Positions 50,052 to 59,658 of a stretch of 64,000 bases of DNA are shown one piece after another. How positions within the stretch are numbered: position 1 is the stretch's first letter; each line of letters starts with the position of its first letter. Location: positions 1 through 64,000 of the forward strand of contig JAYWHT010000101.1 in NCBI GenBank assembly GCA_043777595.1, read 5' to 3'. Position numbers and translations under genes: made by a program. The notes below the pieces were generated by a model that searched no databases, was not told where the DNA came from, and saw only the letters and a program-made list of their open reading frames with translations. The stretch is from JAYVJH01 sp043777595. Its GTDB lineage: Bacteria; Bacteroidota; Bacteroidia; Cytophagales; Spirosomataceae.

Positions 50052-51143
50052 TCAATTACTCTTAACCTTTACTTCGCCCCCAGCTTTGACTTGTAATATT
50101 CCCGAAGTAACAAGCGAGTCGCCGACTGATAGGCCACTTGTGATTTCGACCGTTTTTTCGTTTCTGATACCTATTTCTACTGCCACTGGCTCGGCTTTGT
50201 TGTTTTTGATTACAAATACTTTATGTCCTTTCAAGTCAGGAATTACGGCTTCGGTCGGTACAACAATAGCATTTGAGCGAACGTTTAGTACAATTTCTAC
50301 ACGTGCAAAGGCCCCAGGTGTGAGTTTGCCGTTGGCGTTGGGGCTAATGGCTCGTAAAACCAACGAACGAGTATTGGGGTCGATTTTTGGCTCAACGGCA
50401 TAAACGCTACCGATGTGTTTGATAGAATCGCCTTCTACGCCAAACTGAATATCAGTACCTTTCTGAACGTTGTTGGCATATTTGGCAGGAATCGAAAAAT
50501 CTATTTTGGCAGGAATACGGCTGGTAAGCGTGGCTATTTTGATGGCTGGTGTCAAATAACTCCCCAAACTCACATACCGCAAACCGACCTTGCCACCAAA
50601 GGGGGCTTTAATAACCGTTTTTGAGAGTTGTGCTTTGAGGTTTTCGATGTCAGCATTTACACTGTTGAGGCTCGTAAAACTAATGTCATATTCTCGCTGA
50701 CTGATGGCTTCTTTTTCTAACAATTTTTTTTGTCGTTCTTCGTTTACCTCGGCGAGTTTTTTCTGAAAACCCAATTTTTGTAGTTGTGCCTGCAAGTCGT
50801 CATCGTAAATTCTGAGTAAAACCTGTCCTTTTGATACAAAATCACCTTCTCGGAAACCAATTTGTGTGATACGCCCTAAAATTTCGCTCCGTATTTCTAC
50901 TTCTTCATTCGGTATTATTGTTCCCGTCGATTGTATTTTTTCTTCCAATCTTGACATATTCACCACCATTATTTCTACAAATGCTGGGCCGCCTTTACCT
51001 CCACCTTTTGAGTCAGTAGGTTTTTCAGATTTACCTTCTTTTTTATCAGAATCAAACAATGGTTTTAGTTTTGGATAAAACGCCAATGCAAGAACTAAAA
51101 TTAAGACAACGGCGGTAAGTAGGGTTTTGGTGATTTTGGACAT
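50052..51143 (-). CDS. RND efflux periplasmic adaptor (membrane fusion protein)
   Basis: 363 residues. Signal-anchor TKTLLTAVVLILVLALAFY, a Gly/Lys-rich linker, then the MFP blocks: biotinyl-lipoyl-like VEIRSEILGRITQIGFREGDFVSKGQVLLRI, an alpha-hairpin with coiled-coil character (LQKLGFQKKLAEVNEERQKKLLEKEAISQREYDI), and beta-barrel KAPFGGKVGLRYVSLGSYL. It links the inner-membrane permease to an outer-membrane channel. Upstream on the minus strand TATTTTTG lies about 35 nt before the start with a TTG 17 nt further upstream, a near-consensus promoter. Separated from its permease by a toxin-antitoxin pair. Confidence 0.93.
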   Translation of the reverse strand: MSKITKTLLTAVVLILVLALAFYPKLKPLFDSDKKEGKSEKPTDSKGGGKGGPAFVEIMVVNMSRLEEKIQSTGTIIPNEEVEIRSEILGRITQIGFREGDFVSKGQVLLRIYDDDLQAQLQKLGFQKKLAEVNEERQKKLLEKEAISQREYDISFTSLNSVNADIENLKAQLSKTVIKAPFGGKVGLRYVSLGSYLTPAIKIATLTSRIPAKIDFSIPAKYANNVQKGTDIQFGVEGDSIKHIGSVYAVEPKIDPNTRSLVLRAISPNANGKLTPGAFARVEIVLNVRSNAIVVPTEAVIPDLKGHKVFVIKNNKAEPVAVEIGIRNEKTVEITSGLSVGDSLVTSGILQVKAGGEVKVKSN

Positions 51144-51274
51144 TGATTAAAAATTAGCTGATAGTTACCAAACACAAAAATAACTTTTATCTACGCAATC
51201 AAAATCATAAAATCGGCCAAATGACCAAAAAAAGCGACAAAATCGCAGCAGAGATATAGTTTTTTGTTCTATGT

Positions 51275-52411
51275 TTAGTCCAATGCGTTTAGTAGAAATG
51301 AAGCCATATTTGCTGGCGTAATAACTTCAAAGGTTGCCGTGGTATATGCCTCTCGAAATTGGCTTGGGCATTTAACTACCTTATTGGTTTTCCACTTAAA
51401 TTCAAATGCAGATAATTGTCCATTTTCGTCTTCAACCCAGTCTATTTCTTGTTGGGTTTTGGTTCGCCAAAAATAGGTCTGGGCGTATCGGCGCTGGTAG
51501 TGGTTGCTTTTGACTCTCTCAGATACTAAAAAATTTTCCCACAATGCGCCAATGTCTGTTCTAAGGTCGGGCATATTAAAATTGCTAATGAGGGCATTTC
51601 GAACACCATTGTCATAAAAGTAAATTTTACGACTGCTACTGACTTCATTCCTAAGATTACGGCTCAATGGCTGAAGTCTGAAGATTACAAATGCTTTTTC
51701 TAACAAGTCCAAATATGTATCTACTGTATTTTTATCAATTTGTAGCAATTGAGAAAGTTCGTTAAGCGATACTTCGCTTCCTAATTGCAGAGCCAATGCC
51801 TGTAAAAGTTTTTTCAGAATAGCCGGCTTTCGTATATTGCCAAACGCCAGTACATCTTTATACAAATAACTATCTACCAATACGTTAAGTCTTTCTATTT
51901 CGTCGCCAATATTTGTAACTACTTCGGGGTACATTCCAAAAATGAGCCGTTGGTGTAGTTGCATTTGAGCTACGATGGGATCGGTGTAATCAACTAATTC
52001 CTGCCAACTTATCGGATATAGTTTGTACTCCCATTTACGGCCAGTTAGGGGTTCGTTAATTTGGTTGGTTAGTTCGAGTGCCGAAGAACCCGTTACAATC
52101 AACTGTTTTTCTGGTAATTGGTCAGTAATTAGTTTAAGAGTTAAGCCTACGTTTTTTATGCGCTGTGCTTCGTCAATTACCACAATTTGATTTTTACCAA
52201 TTAAAGTTCGTAATGCCTCGATGTTTTGTATTTCGAGGTTCTGACGAGTCAGTTCGTTATCTGCATTGAGCCATAAAATCCGCTCGTTACGCTCGGCCAG
52301 TAACTGTTTGATGAGTGTCGATTTGCCTGTTTGCCTTGCACCCAGTACAATAAGTGCTTTTCCTGTAAATATTCGCTCTCTTAGAGTTGTCAATAAATCT
52401 CTACTTATCAT
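51275..52411 (-). CDS. AAA ATPase with DUF4143 domain
   Basis: 378 residues. Walker A ALIVLGARQTGKSTLIKQLL at about residues 18-37, then Walker B QIVVIDEAQRI, sensor-like LIVTGSSALEL, and the DUF4143 C-terminal region (LGNEVSLNELSQLLQIDKNTVDTYLDLLEKAFVIFRL pattern, then TDIGALWENFLVSERVKSNHYQ and EIDWVEDENGQLSAFEFKW, a PD-(D/E)XK-like strand arrangement). These stand-alone ATPases are widespread, their role undefined. No partner gene nearby. Confidence 0.88.
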   Translation of the reverse strand: MISRDLLTTLRERIFTGKALIVLGARQTGKSTLIKQLLAERNERILWLNADNELTRQNLEIQNIEALRTLIGKNQIVVIDEAQRIKNVGLTLKLITDQLPEKQLIVTGSSALELTNQINEPLTGRKWEYKLYPISWQELVDYTDPIVAQMQLHQRLIFGMYPEVVTNIGDEIERLNVLVDSYLYKDVLAFGNIRKPAILKKLLQALALQLGSEVSLNELSQLLQIDKNTVDTYLDLLEKAFVIFRLQPLSRNLRNEVSSSRKIYFYDNGVRNALISNFNMPDLRTDIGALWENFLVSERVKSNHYQRRYAQTYFWRTKTQQEIDWVEDENGQLSAFEFKWKTNKVVKCPSQFREAYTTATFEVITPANMASFLLNALD

Positions 52412-52478
52412 TTAGTTTATCAATTATTCACCAAAAGTAATTGTTTTTGGTGAATATACTCACTAAAACAAGTACTTT

Positions 52479-54893
52479 TTACTGAATCGGCACAACTACT
52501 TTGAGGCATAGATTGCGCCCCATATTAAAAACACCTATTCGGCCTGTGGCGTTGTTTGGGTCGAGGTATTTGAGGCGGCTCTGATGCGCTTGGAAGGCAA
52601 CATCAAAAATATTATTGGCTGAAAAATAAATCGAAAATAACGTTTTTTTAGAACTACCGACCACATCGCCACCCGTTCCCAGATGTACGAGTGTGTAGGC
52701 TGGTGTGGCTGTTTCGGTATTAAAGTCTGCCAAAAATCGATTTTGACTTTGGTTGTGTTCAATGTCAATATTAAAATAGAGGTTTTTGAGATTATTTTTA
52801 ATTTTATTTTTGGTCAATTTAAACTGTGAAATCCAGCGGGGTGGGGGCATAAATGGTAAATATTTGGCGGCTTCACTCTTGGCCGCCAGATTGTCGCCAA
52901 ACACAGCCGAATAGCTCTGCGTAAAGGCAAACCAACGGGCTTTAGTTGGGTTGTAGGTTACTGTTCCTTCTAAGCCTCTTAGTCGGGCAGTGCCTTGGGT
53001 ATATCTGAATACAGGTATGTCGCCGCCATAAAGCGAATCCTTGCCGGCTGCGTTTTGCACTCGTTCTGAATAAGTATAGTTCTGAATCGAATTTTGAAAG
53101 ATACTTATTTCGGCATACCAGTTTTTGTTTTCAAACGTAATGCCCAAATCGCCCTGAACGGCTACCTCTGGAATGGCCTTGATGTTACCAACTTCATATC
53201 TAAATGTACCCGCATGAACACCATTTGACGATAACTCTGGCACAGTTGGCGCACGAAACCCACGAGAAACATTGGTTCTTATGGCCAGTTCGTCTGTTAA
53301 GTTATATACCAACCCCAGGCTCGCTGATAGGTTTTGATAGGTATTTTTGAAGCCAGCAAAGCGTTCAGAATTAGGGCCTTGTGGTGTAACTTGAAAATTG
53401 CCATCTGTGTCAATGTATAGTTTAACAATATCCAAAGCTCTAAAATCGTACCTAAGTCCACCCGAGACTTTGAGGCGGTCGTAGTTTTTTTTTGCAAATA
53501 CAAAAAGCCCATTGTCAAAAAGCCCATAGTCGGGGTATAACACCTGAAAGCCTTGATTTTGAAGACTTTGGTACATACCGTTTGTGCCAAAGTTAAGTTC
53601 CCAGTTGTTGATTGGTGCCAGATTGTATCGGAAGTCATAATAAGACGTTCTCAAAAACAAATCTAATTGAGCCTGTAATGGTCGAGTAACGTCGCCATAT
53701 TCTGACCGACGGTTTTGTGCAAAACTAACAATACCCGACAGCGAAGATCCATTGTTGAGGTTTATTAAGTTATTCCAAGATATTTTACTGTTGATGAGCC
53801 GCTGCGAGTTGTAAGGAATAAAATCTCGGGTATCGAGTTCGGTGTCAGTTACTGGGCGGTCGGTTATGGTATTGTCTTTCAAAACTTCTGCCGTCGTAAA
53901 CCGTCCCGTATTGTTACGAGTGCCTATTATGATATTGTATTTTTGGTAACTATTCAAAACATGAATCCGAGAATAGCCCCACTTTTTATTTAGCCCTACA
54001 ATAGCATTAAAATTGACAGGGTCGGCAAAATTGGAGGCATACACTCGCCCATCGTTGGCGTTGCGGTAGTTATTGGCCGACTTAGTTGAAGTATTAAAAA
54101 GCCACGCAAAACCGTTTTTGTTGCCAGCCAACTGTGCCGATATACCCAACAGGTTATGATTTGACTGGTAATTGGCCAGTACTCTACCTACTATTTTACC
54201 TTCTTCAACAGGGCGAGGCGATATGACCGACATCACTCCACCTAAGCCGTCAGAGCCGTACATGAGGGAGCCAGCCCCACGGATAATCTCATAACGGTCT
54301 ATCGAATATTCATCAATCTGAATGCTGTGTTCTTCACCCCATTGGTTGTCTTCTTGGCGCACGCCATCGTGCATCGTAATGACTCTGTTGAAGCCCAAAC
54401 CTCTAATAATAGGCTTACTCAGACCAGCCCCTGTCGTAACCTGCGACATACCGGGCGACTTGGCCACGGCATCAATCAGATTGGTAGCAGAGTTTCGCAT
54501 CAGTTGAAGCTGCGAAATAGCCGCAATCGGAATCGGGCTTTCTTTGATAATAGTTTTGACAGCCGACCCTGACACAATAACCTCTTCGAGCATATTGGCT
54601 GAGTTTTGCATTATAAAATCCTGACGGGTTTCTTCGCTAATAATTACCTTGGCAATCATCGTTTTGTGAGCCACATAGCTTACCTGTACCGTAAAAGTAC
54701 CTTTGGGTAGTTTGGCAATTTTAAAGTCGCCTTGTGTGTCTGAGGTAGCACCTACTCGTAGCTCGGCTATAAAAATCGACGCACCCACAAGCGTTTCGCC
54801 ATTGTCGGCATCGGTTATTTTGCCACTAAGCGAGTTTTGAGCTAAACAACAAAAGCCTACAAAAGTGAGTAATAAAGATAAGAGATATTTCAT
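52479..54893 (-). CDS. TonB-dependent outer-membrane receptor
   Basis: 804 residues with a signal peptide (KYLLSLLLTFVGFCCLAQ). CarboxypepD_reg-like N-terminal domain (LSGKITDADNGETLVGASIFIAELRVGATSDTQGDFKI) precedes the plug (LMRNSATNLIDAVAKSPGMSQVTTGAGLSKPIIRGLGFNRVITMHDGVRQED), then the beta-barrel with IIRGAGSLMYGSDGLGGVMSVISPRP, ending in KVVVPIQ rather than the typical terminal Phe. The HDGVRQEDNQWGEEHSIQ block is as in receptors annotated for metal-siderophore or heme uptake; ligand unknown. No SusD partner follows. Confidence 0.93.
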   Translation of the reverse strand: MKYLLSLLLTFVGFCCLAQNSLSGKITDADNGETLVGASIFIAELRVGATSDTQGDFKIAKLPKGTFTVQVSYVAHKTMIAKVIISEETRQDFIMQNSANMLEEVIVSGSAVKTIIKESPIPIAAISQLQLMRNSATNLIDAVAKSPGMSQVTTGAGLSKPIIRGLGFNRVITMHDGVRQEDNQWGEEHSIQIDEYSIDRYEIIRGAGSLMYGSDGLGGVMSVISPRPVEEGKIVGRVLANYQSNHNLLGISAQLAGNKNGFAWLFNTSTKSANNYRNANDGRVYASNFADPVNFNAIVGLNKKWGYSRIHVLNSYQKYNIIIGTRNNTGRFTTAEVLKDNTITDRPVTDTELDTRDFIPYNSQRLINSKISWNNLINLNNGSSLSGIVSFAQNRRSEYGDVTRPLQAQLDLFLRTSYYDFRYNLAPINNWELNFGTNGMYQSLQNQGFQVLYPDYGLFDNGLFVFAKKNYDRLKVSGGLRYDFRALDIVKLYIDTDGNFQVTPQGPNSERFAGFKNTYQNLSASLGLVYNLTDELAIRTNVSRGFRAPTVPELSSNGVHAGTFRYEVGNIKAIPEVAVQGDLGITFENKNWYAEISIFQNSIQNYTYSERVQNAAGKDSLYGGDIPVFRYTQGTARLRGLEGTVTYNPTKARWFAFTQSYSAVFGDNLAAKSEAAKYLPFMPPPRWISQFKLTKNKIKNNLKNLYFNIDIEHNQSQNRFLADFNTETATPAYTLVHLGTGGDVVGSSKKTLFSIYFSANNIFDVAFQAHQSRLKYLDPNNATGRIGVFNMGRNLCLKVVVPIQ

Positions 54894-54947
54894 TTTGAAT
54901 TTTGGCCGTGAAAAACATATATACGCAGACTACTTGCAAAAATACTA

Positions 54948-55892
54948 TCAAAATGGCAATTTACCTAAGTCCACATTTCCACCTGTCAGAATAATCCCTA
55001 TCTTTTGGTTTTCAAACTGTGCTTTGTTGCGAATTAAGGCGGCCAAAGGCACCGCACACGACGGCTCAATGATGATTTTCATGCGCTCCCAAATCAGGCG
55101 CATGGCAGCAATGATTTCTACGTCAGACACTAACAAAATGTCTTTTACGTGTTGCTTTATGATGGGAAGAGTCAGCGTACCCAAATTGGTTAGTAGGCCG
55201 TCGGCAATGGTATTGATATAAGGGGCTTTTTCTATTTGCCCAGACCGAAACGATAAAATTGCATCTGCTGCACCCTCTGGCTCACCTGCAATAACGAGCG
55301 TTTTTGGCGATAAATAATGTGCCGACAGTGCCGTACCACTTAGCAAGCCACCACCACCGACTGGTACCATAATAATGTCAAAGTGGCCTTCATGGTCTTC
55401 AATCAATTCTTTGGCTGCCGTGGCTTGGCCTGCTATTATCGAGTAGTCATTGAACGGGTGCAGCATCGTTGCGCCAGTCTGTATCTCTATTTTCTGTACT
55501 GCCGTCTCTCGGGCTTCAAGCGTAGGTTCACATTCTATGACAGTTGCTCCATAGCCCAAAACCGCCTCTTTTTTTACTTTGGGAGCAGTGCTGGGCATAA
55601 CAACATACGCTTTTGTGCCTACCAATGCCGCCGCATACGCAATAGCCTGAGCATGGTTGCCTGAGGAGTGAGTAACAACGCCATTTTTTAACTGGTCGGC
55701 ACTTAACGACAAAACGGCATTGATACCCCCACGCGCCTTGAAAGCACCAATTTTTTGAAAATTCTCACACTTAAAATAAATATTCGTACCAGTTAAGTCA
55801 TTGATAGTCTGGCAGGTAAGTATTGGTGTACGATGAATATACGGACGAATACGGTCGTGAGTTTCTTGTATTGTTTGGCAGGTTGGTATCAT
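54948..55892 (-). CDS. PLP-dependent threonine/serine dehydratase or serine racemase
   Basis: 314 residues of the fold-type II family. PLP-Lys motif NFQKIGAFKARGGINAV, phosphate- and substrate-binding SSGNHAQAIAYAA, Gly-rich VPVGGGGLLSGTAL, and LTGGNVDL near the end. Length and lack of an ACT-type regulatory domain fit catabolic threonine dehydratase or serine racemase rather than biosynthetic IlvA. Direction of use (2-oxobutanoate versus D-serine) cannot be read from the sequence. Confidence 0.9.
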   Translation of the reverse strand: MIPTCQTIQETHDRIRPYIHRTPILTCQTINDLTGTNIYFKCENFQKIGAFKARGGINAVLSLSADQLKNGVVTHSSGNHAQAIAYAAALVGTKAYVVMPSTAPKVKKEAVLGYGATVIECEPTLEARETAVQKIEIQTGATMLHPFNDYSIIAGQATAAKELIEDHEGHFDIIMVPVGGGGLLSGTALSAHYLSPKTLVIAGEPEGAADAILSFRSGQIEKAPYINTIADGLLTNLGTLTLPIIKQHVKDILLVSDVEIIAAMRLIWERMKIIIEPSCAVPLAALIRNKAQFENQKIGIILTGGNVDLGKLPF

Positions 55893-55959
55893 TTTTTTGT
55901 TTTTTTACAAAACTAATCAAAAAATGGCTTTATTTTTAGCCTAAAAACTATCGACCACA

Positions 55960-56811
55960 GTGAAAAACATAATCTTACACCTCCGACTACCCTTCTCGTT
56001 GTTTTTACTTCCTATTTATCTCTTTGCACTTAGTCAGATTGCCATAATAGACAGCGTCAGAGCATGGTGGGTATTTTTTATTTTACATCTCTTGGTTTTT
56101 CCTTCGAGCAATGCCTACAACAGCTACCACGACAAAGACGAGGGGAGCATCGGCCTATTAGAAAACCCCCCGCCCGTCAGTAGGTCGCTTCTGATAACGG
56201 CCAATATCATGGACGTTGTTGCTATAATTTTGGGCTTTTGGTTTGTCGGTCAGTTATTTACGCTTTATTTATTGTCTTATATTTTAGTATCTCGTGCATA
56301 TAGTAGCCCGCTGGTTCGTCTCAAAAAATACCCAGTTGTTAGCTGGCTTGTAGTTTGTGTTTTTCAGGGGGGCTTGACGTACTTGGCAGTTTATGGGTCA
56401 ATAATTCAAAATACATCGTACGTCACATATCCTACTTTACTTCCAGCACTGATCTGTACTTCCAATCTATTAGCCATTTATCCACTCACACAAGTCTATC
56501 AACATACCGAAGACGCCGCTCGTGGCGACCTAACCATGAGCCGATTGTTGGGTATCAGAGGTACGTTTGTCAATGCTTTCGTATGGCTTGGGTTGTCGGG
56601 TGTGGGCTATTGGTTTGTGTTTGCAGACAAAACGCAGTTTGTAGTACTGGGGCTGCTGCTGTTTCCAGTTGTGGCATTTTTGGGTGTCTGGGCCACACAA
56701 GTCTGGAAAGACGAGCGGCAGGCCAATTTCAGAATGACCATGTGGCTCAATATATTGGCAAGTCTATGTTTGAATATTTTTTTTAGTATTTTATTTCTAT
56801 TAAATCATTGA
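55960..56811 (+). CDS. UbiA-like prenyltransferase
   Basis: 283 residues, about eight membrane segments, starting at GTG 55960. The first prenyl-diphosphate-binding loop reads NAYNSYHDKDEGS (an N/DxxxD variant) and the second region QVYQHTEDAARGDLTMSRLLG includes the second acidic motif. Substrate may be an aromatic acceptor as in quinone synthesis, or a different isoprenoid acceptor; no quinone genes are next to it. Divergent from the dehydratase gene, 67 bp apart. Confidence 0.8.
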   Translation: MKNIILHLRLPFSLFLLPIYLFALSQIAIIDSVRAWWVFFILHLLVFPSSNAYNSYHDKDEGSIGLLENPPPVSRSLLITANIMDVVAIILGFWFVGQLFTLYLLSYILVSRAYSSPLVRLKKYPVVSWLVVCVFQGGLTYLAVYGSIIQNTSYVTYPTLLPALICTSNLLAIYPLTQVYQHTEDAARGDLTMSRLLGIRGTFVNAFVWLGLSGVGYWFVFADKTQFVVLGLLLFPVVAFLGVWATQVWKDERQANFRMTMWLNILASLCLNIFFSILFLLNH

Positions 56812-56879
56812 AAAATAAGTCATTAGTCTTTGGTCGTTGGTCGTTTAAAGTTTGTCAATAAAAAAAATTAAAAAAATAT

Positions 56880-56910
56880 TTGGCAGATAGAGCCAAAACC
56901 CCTACTTTTG
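56880..56910 (+). promoter_or_regulatory. Bacteroidota-type promoter for the tRNA-Gly/tRNA-Leu pair
   Basis: TTG (56880-56882), 20 nt, TACTTTTG (56903-56910), 29 nt before tRNA-Gly. Same elements and spacing as the tRNA-Arg promoter. Confidence 0.78.
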
Positions 56911-56939
56911 CAACGTCAAATCGGAAACGAGATGTAAAT

Positions 56940-57012
56940 GCAAAAGTAGCTCAGCTGGTAGAGCGCGACCTTGCCAAGGTCGAGGTCGCGGGTTCGAACC
57001 CCGTCTTTTGCT
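56940..57012 (+). tRNA. tRNA-Gly (anticodon GCC)
   Basis: 73 nt. Acceptor GCAAAAG/CTTTTGC perfect, anticodon arm CGACC-TTGCCAA-GGTCG, T-arm CGCGG-GTTCGAA-CCCCG region. CCA is not encoded (followed by CAG). Confidence 0.95.
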
Positions 57013-57014
57013 CA

Positions 57015-57040
57015 GAAAGCACCGCTAAGGTGCTTTTTTT
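57015..57040 (+). terminator. Short hairpin with T-run after tRNA-Gly
   Basis: AAAGCACC-GCTA-AGGTGCTT followed by TTTTT. It falls between two tRNA genes, so it may partly terminate or mark processing. Confidence 0.7.
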
Positions 57041-57057
57041 GTAGTGTTAGCCTAATT

Positions 57058-57143
57058 GCTGGGATGGCGGAATAGGTAGACGCGCAGGACTTAAAATCCT
57101 GTTGGCAGTAATGTCAGTGCGAGTTCGATTCTCGCTCTCAGTA
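57058..57143 (+). tRNA. tRNA-Leu (anticodon TAA)
   Basis: 86 nt with a long variable arm. Acceptor GCTGGGA pairs with TCTCAGT, anticodon arm CAGGA-CTTAAAA-TCCTG giving TAA, T-arm GCGAG-TTCGATT-CTCGC. Genomic 3' end is ACCCA, so CCA is not properly encoded. Confidence 0.95.
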
Positions 57144-57150
57144 CCCAGTA

Positions 57151-57196
57151 AAGCGAAAAGGGGCGGCAATCAGCAGATTGTCGCCCCTTTTCGCTT
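57151..57196 (+). terminator. Strong hairpin after tRNA-Leu
   Basis: A 21-bp stem AAGCGAAAAGGGGCGGCAATC with one wobble in the opposite arm and a 4-nt loop. There is no long T-run. Confidence 0.7.
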
Positions 57197-57330
57197 AGTA
57201 AAATTCAAGTTTACATCTTCACTTGGTCTATCTTGACTGTAAAGTAATCAATCTATACCGCTCAATAAATAACTATTGCAATTTTCAAAAACCCTTGATA
57301 AGTTTACGGCTCTCATAAACACGTAATTTT

Positions 57331-58976
57331 ATGGCTACTTTCGATTTGCATTGCCACCCAACTCTAAAATCGTCGATGTACCAAATCAAGCCTTCGCCCT
57401 TTGAACGGCTTGACCCAACCATCAATTTTATTACCGATGAAACTATGAACCCTAACCGCAGGGATAGGATTAACCAGACGCTCAAAAAATTATCTAAAAT
57501 GCTAATGGGCGACCCGCTGTCGGCACAGTGTAGTTTTAGTCAGATTGAGGGGGGGAGTTTGGTCGTGGTTGCCTTGATTGCATTTGAAAAAACCTACATG
57601 GACGTAAAACTACCAACGGGTCGAGGTTTAATTGAGTCTATCGTTGAATTTGACCAACGGCTACTGGCAGACTTAAAAAAAACAATATCAATTCAGAGTT
57701 ATTTTGATTTGTTTTTGACGAGAGAAATAAAGCACCTAACTGATTTTGAGGGTGTTAAAACTGACGGTAAGCGATATGTTATTCTTCATTCTATCAATGA
57801 TTACCCTTCATCACCCGACCCCAACACAATTTATGTAGTGGTGTCGGTTGAGGGTGGGCATAATTTTATACAAATTCAAACATTGAGCAGCAAGAAGCCA
57901 ATCCGCAATCAATTCTTGACCAATTTCGAGATTATAAAATAGCATCGAAACAACGGCAGACTGGTTTTCCTCGTATTTTTTATATTACACCTACACACCA
58001 CGCCCAAAACACATTGCTAAACCATGCTTGGGCATTGCCAAAAGGCTTTACAAACAATACGATTGCACGGAAAACCACTGGTTCGTTTTACCCAAAAGGA
58101 AACGGTATAACGGCTGTCGGTTTAGAATTTATTGATATTGCTCTAACCCAAGACCACTCGCAAGACAGAATTTTAATAGACCTCAAACACCAGAGTTTAG
58201 GCTCACGCAAACAGTTTTATAATAAATACCGAGGTTCAGGTGTGCCGTTTATCGCTTCTCATGCCTGTGTCAATGGCACATCGTGGCATAAGCCAGACTT
58301 AGAACCGCCGCTTAGAAATTTAGAAGACTTTGATATAGCCAATGGCTATGTGTCAATCAAATATCAGCCACGGGGTGGGTTTAGGCTTCGTGTCTCTCAG
58401 TCAAGTACACCTCGCCCAATATATTTCAATCCATGGTCTATTAACTTATATGACGAAGATATTTTGGAAATAATAAACTCGGGTGGATTGATTGGTATAG
58501 AACTCGACAGACGGGTAATAGGCACGCAAAACGACCAAAACGAATATTTTAGCGAACACGATTTTCCGAGCGAATGGATGAACGCCCGTGAAAGAACAAA
58601 TTTGTATGACGACACAAACGACTTAGATAATGATATGGCACCGGAAGATATGCTCTATTTTTGCCAAAACGTGATTCATATCGTGTTGATAACAACGATA
58701 GAAAAACGAAATTCATCTGGTAATTATACCAATATTCATACTGTCAATCCTTGGGATTGTATTTGTTTGGGTTCTGATTTTGACGGACTCATTACTGCCA
58801 TCGAAGGCGGTGAGTCGGCTGATAAACTAACTGATTTTTTTGAAAGCGGGAATAAAATGCAAATAGTTTTGCAGAAAATGGCCAGAGAGTTAGGGCTTGG
58901 GGCTGTTCCTGTCAATGTGATTGATAAACTGAAAAATCAAAATGGTATTGGTTTTATGCGTAAACACTTTGTCTAA
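57331..58976 (+). pseudogene. Peptidase M19 (membrane dipeptidase)-like gene split by a frameshift
   Basis: Two frames make one M19-type protein. The 5' part (57331-57942) begins MATFDLHCHPTLKSSMY (metal-binding HxH) and includes VVVSVEGGHNF (metal-binding EGxH). In the 3' part, the reading frame is open upstream of the ATG at 58014 and reads EQQEANPQSILDQFRDYK then FYITPTHHAQNTLLNHAWALPKG, LIDLKHQSLGSRKQFY, PFIASHACVNG, GLIGIELDRRVIG and CICLGSDFDG. The two parts join near 57880 by a change from frame 1 to frame 3, with no long homopolymer there. The 3' part extends to the family's C-terminal region, so only one lesion is needed. Either a recent pseudogene or a sequencing error. Confidence 0.8.
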
Positions 58977-58983
58977 AAAACCA

Positions 58984-59049
58984 ATGAAAATAAAATTAAC
59001 TAATGTACTGGTCTGCGTGATGGCTTTTGGGGCGTTGGCACAAAAATAG
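58984..59049 (+). pseudogene. Signal-peptide stub of a lost secreted protein gene
   Basis: A 21-codon frame MKIKLTNVLVCVMAFGALAQK ends at a TAG just where the signal peptide cleavage region ends. It has a basic start, a hydrophobic core and ALAQ, as in Bacteroidota secreted proteins. Nothing recognisable follows, so the gene body has been lost. It starts 7 bp after the M19-like gene. Confidence 0.4.
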
Positions 59050-59480
59050 AAAGCTATTTTAGAATATGCTCATAAAATGATGTTTTTCAAGTCAGAAAAA
59101 AGCATTTCTACAAATTGATATTTTACAAATGGGCTTCAATTAGAGTGGTTAGGTGATTTTGGCAAAAACTGCCTACCTATAAATTATTGATATCTTTAAA
59201 AGGCAGTAAATAGCCAAACGATTTAAGCGTTTGCCAAGAACCGTACACCCCGACGAGTCGTTTTGATTGAAAGTACTGCCCACCAAAAAACGCAATATTG
59301 CTTTTTTATCGCTCCTACTGTCAGAACGGTTTTAGATAATTCTTTTTTGTGAGGTGGTTAGTTAAATAGCAACTCGACACCATATAGCTCAGTCCCGACC
59401 AAATATACTTTGAATAGGATAAATTATGACATAAAAAATTGGGAAAAGTGAGTAATTTTGTAGTGTTCAAATCTTCAAAA
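59050..59480. other. Intergenic stretch without intact genes
   Basis: No intact gene found. On the minus strand 59305-59177 is open for 42 codons (reading NIAFFGGQYFQSKRLVGVYGS and then WQTLKSFGYLLPFKD), and looks protein-like, but begins after a stop and has no start or family I recognise. It may be a relic. Confidence 0.35.
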
Positions 59481-59481
59481 T

Positions 59482-59658
59482 ATGCTTACTTTACAAATCA
59501 GCGAAGCCGAGAGGCATATTTATGAAGAAACAGAAACTGTATTTTTTATTACATCGCCACACTTGGCACCTGTCAGCTCTACTATTATCAGAGACTTGCA
59601 CCGATTTAAGCACAATGTAAACGAGTTTTTGCCTTACGAATTGCCAACACTTACCTAA
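59482..59658 (+). pseudogene. C-terminal fragment of phosphopantetheine adenylyltransferase (CoaD)
   Basis: A 58-codon frame from ATG 59482. After a short lead the sequence ETVFFITSPHLAPVSSTIIRDLHRF then NVNEFLPYEL matches the C-terminal third of CoaD, where TxxxxxSSTxxRxxxxxG-x-xxFLP is conserved. The N-terminal nucleotide-binding part (HxGH) is missing. The usual Gly after the Arg helix is also replaced by a Lys/His-rich stretch. It overlaps the end of the converging gene by 8 bp. Most likely a relic, with the working coaD elsewhere. Confidence 0.55.

Noticed and set aside
57860..57910. Programmed frameshift in the M19-like gene
   Set aside because: No slippery heptamer or downstream structure seen; a mutation or read error is simpler.
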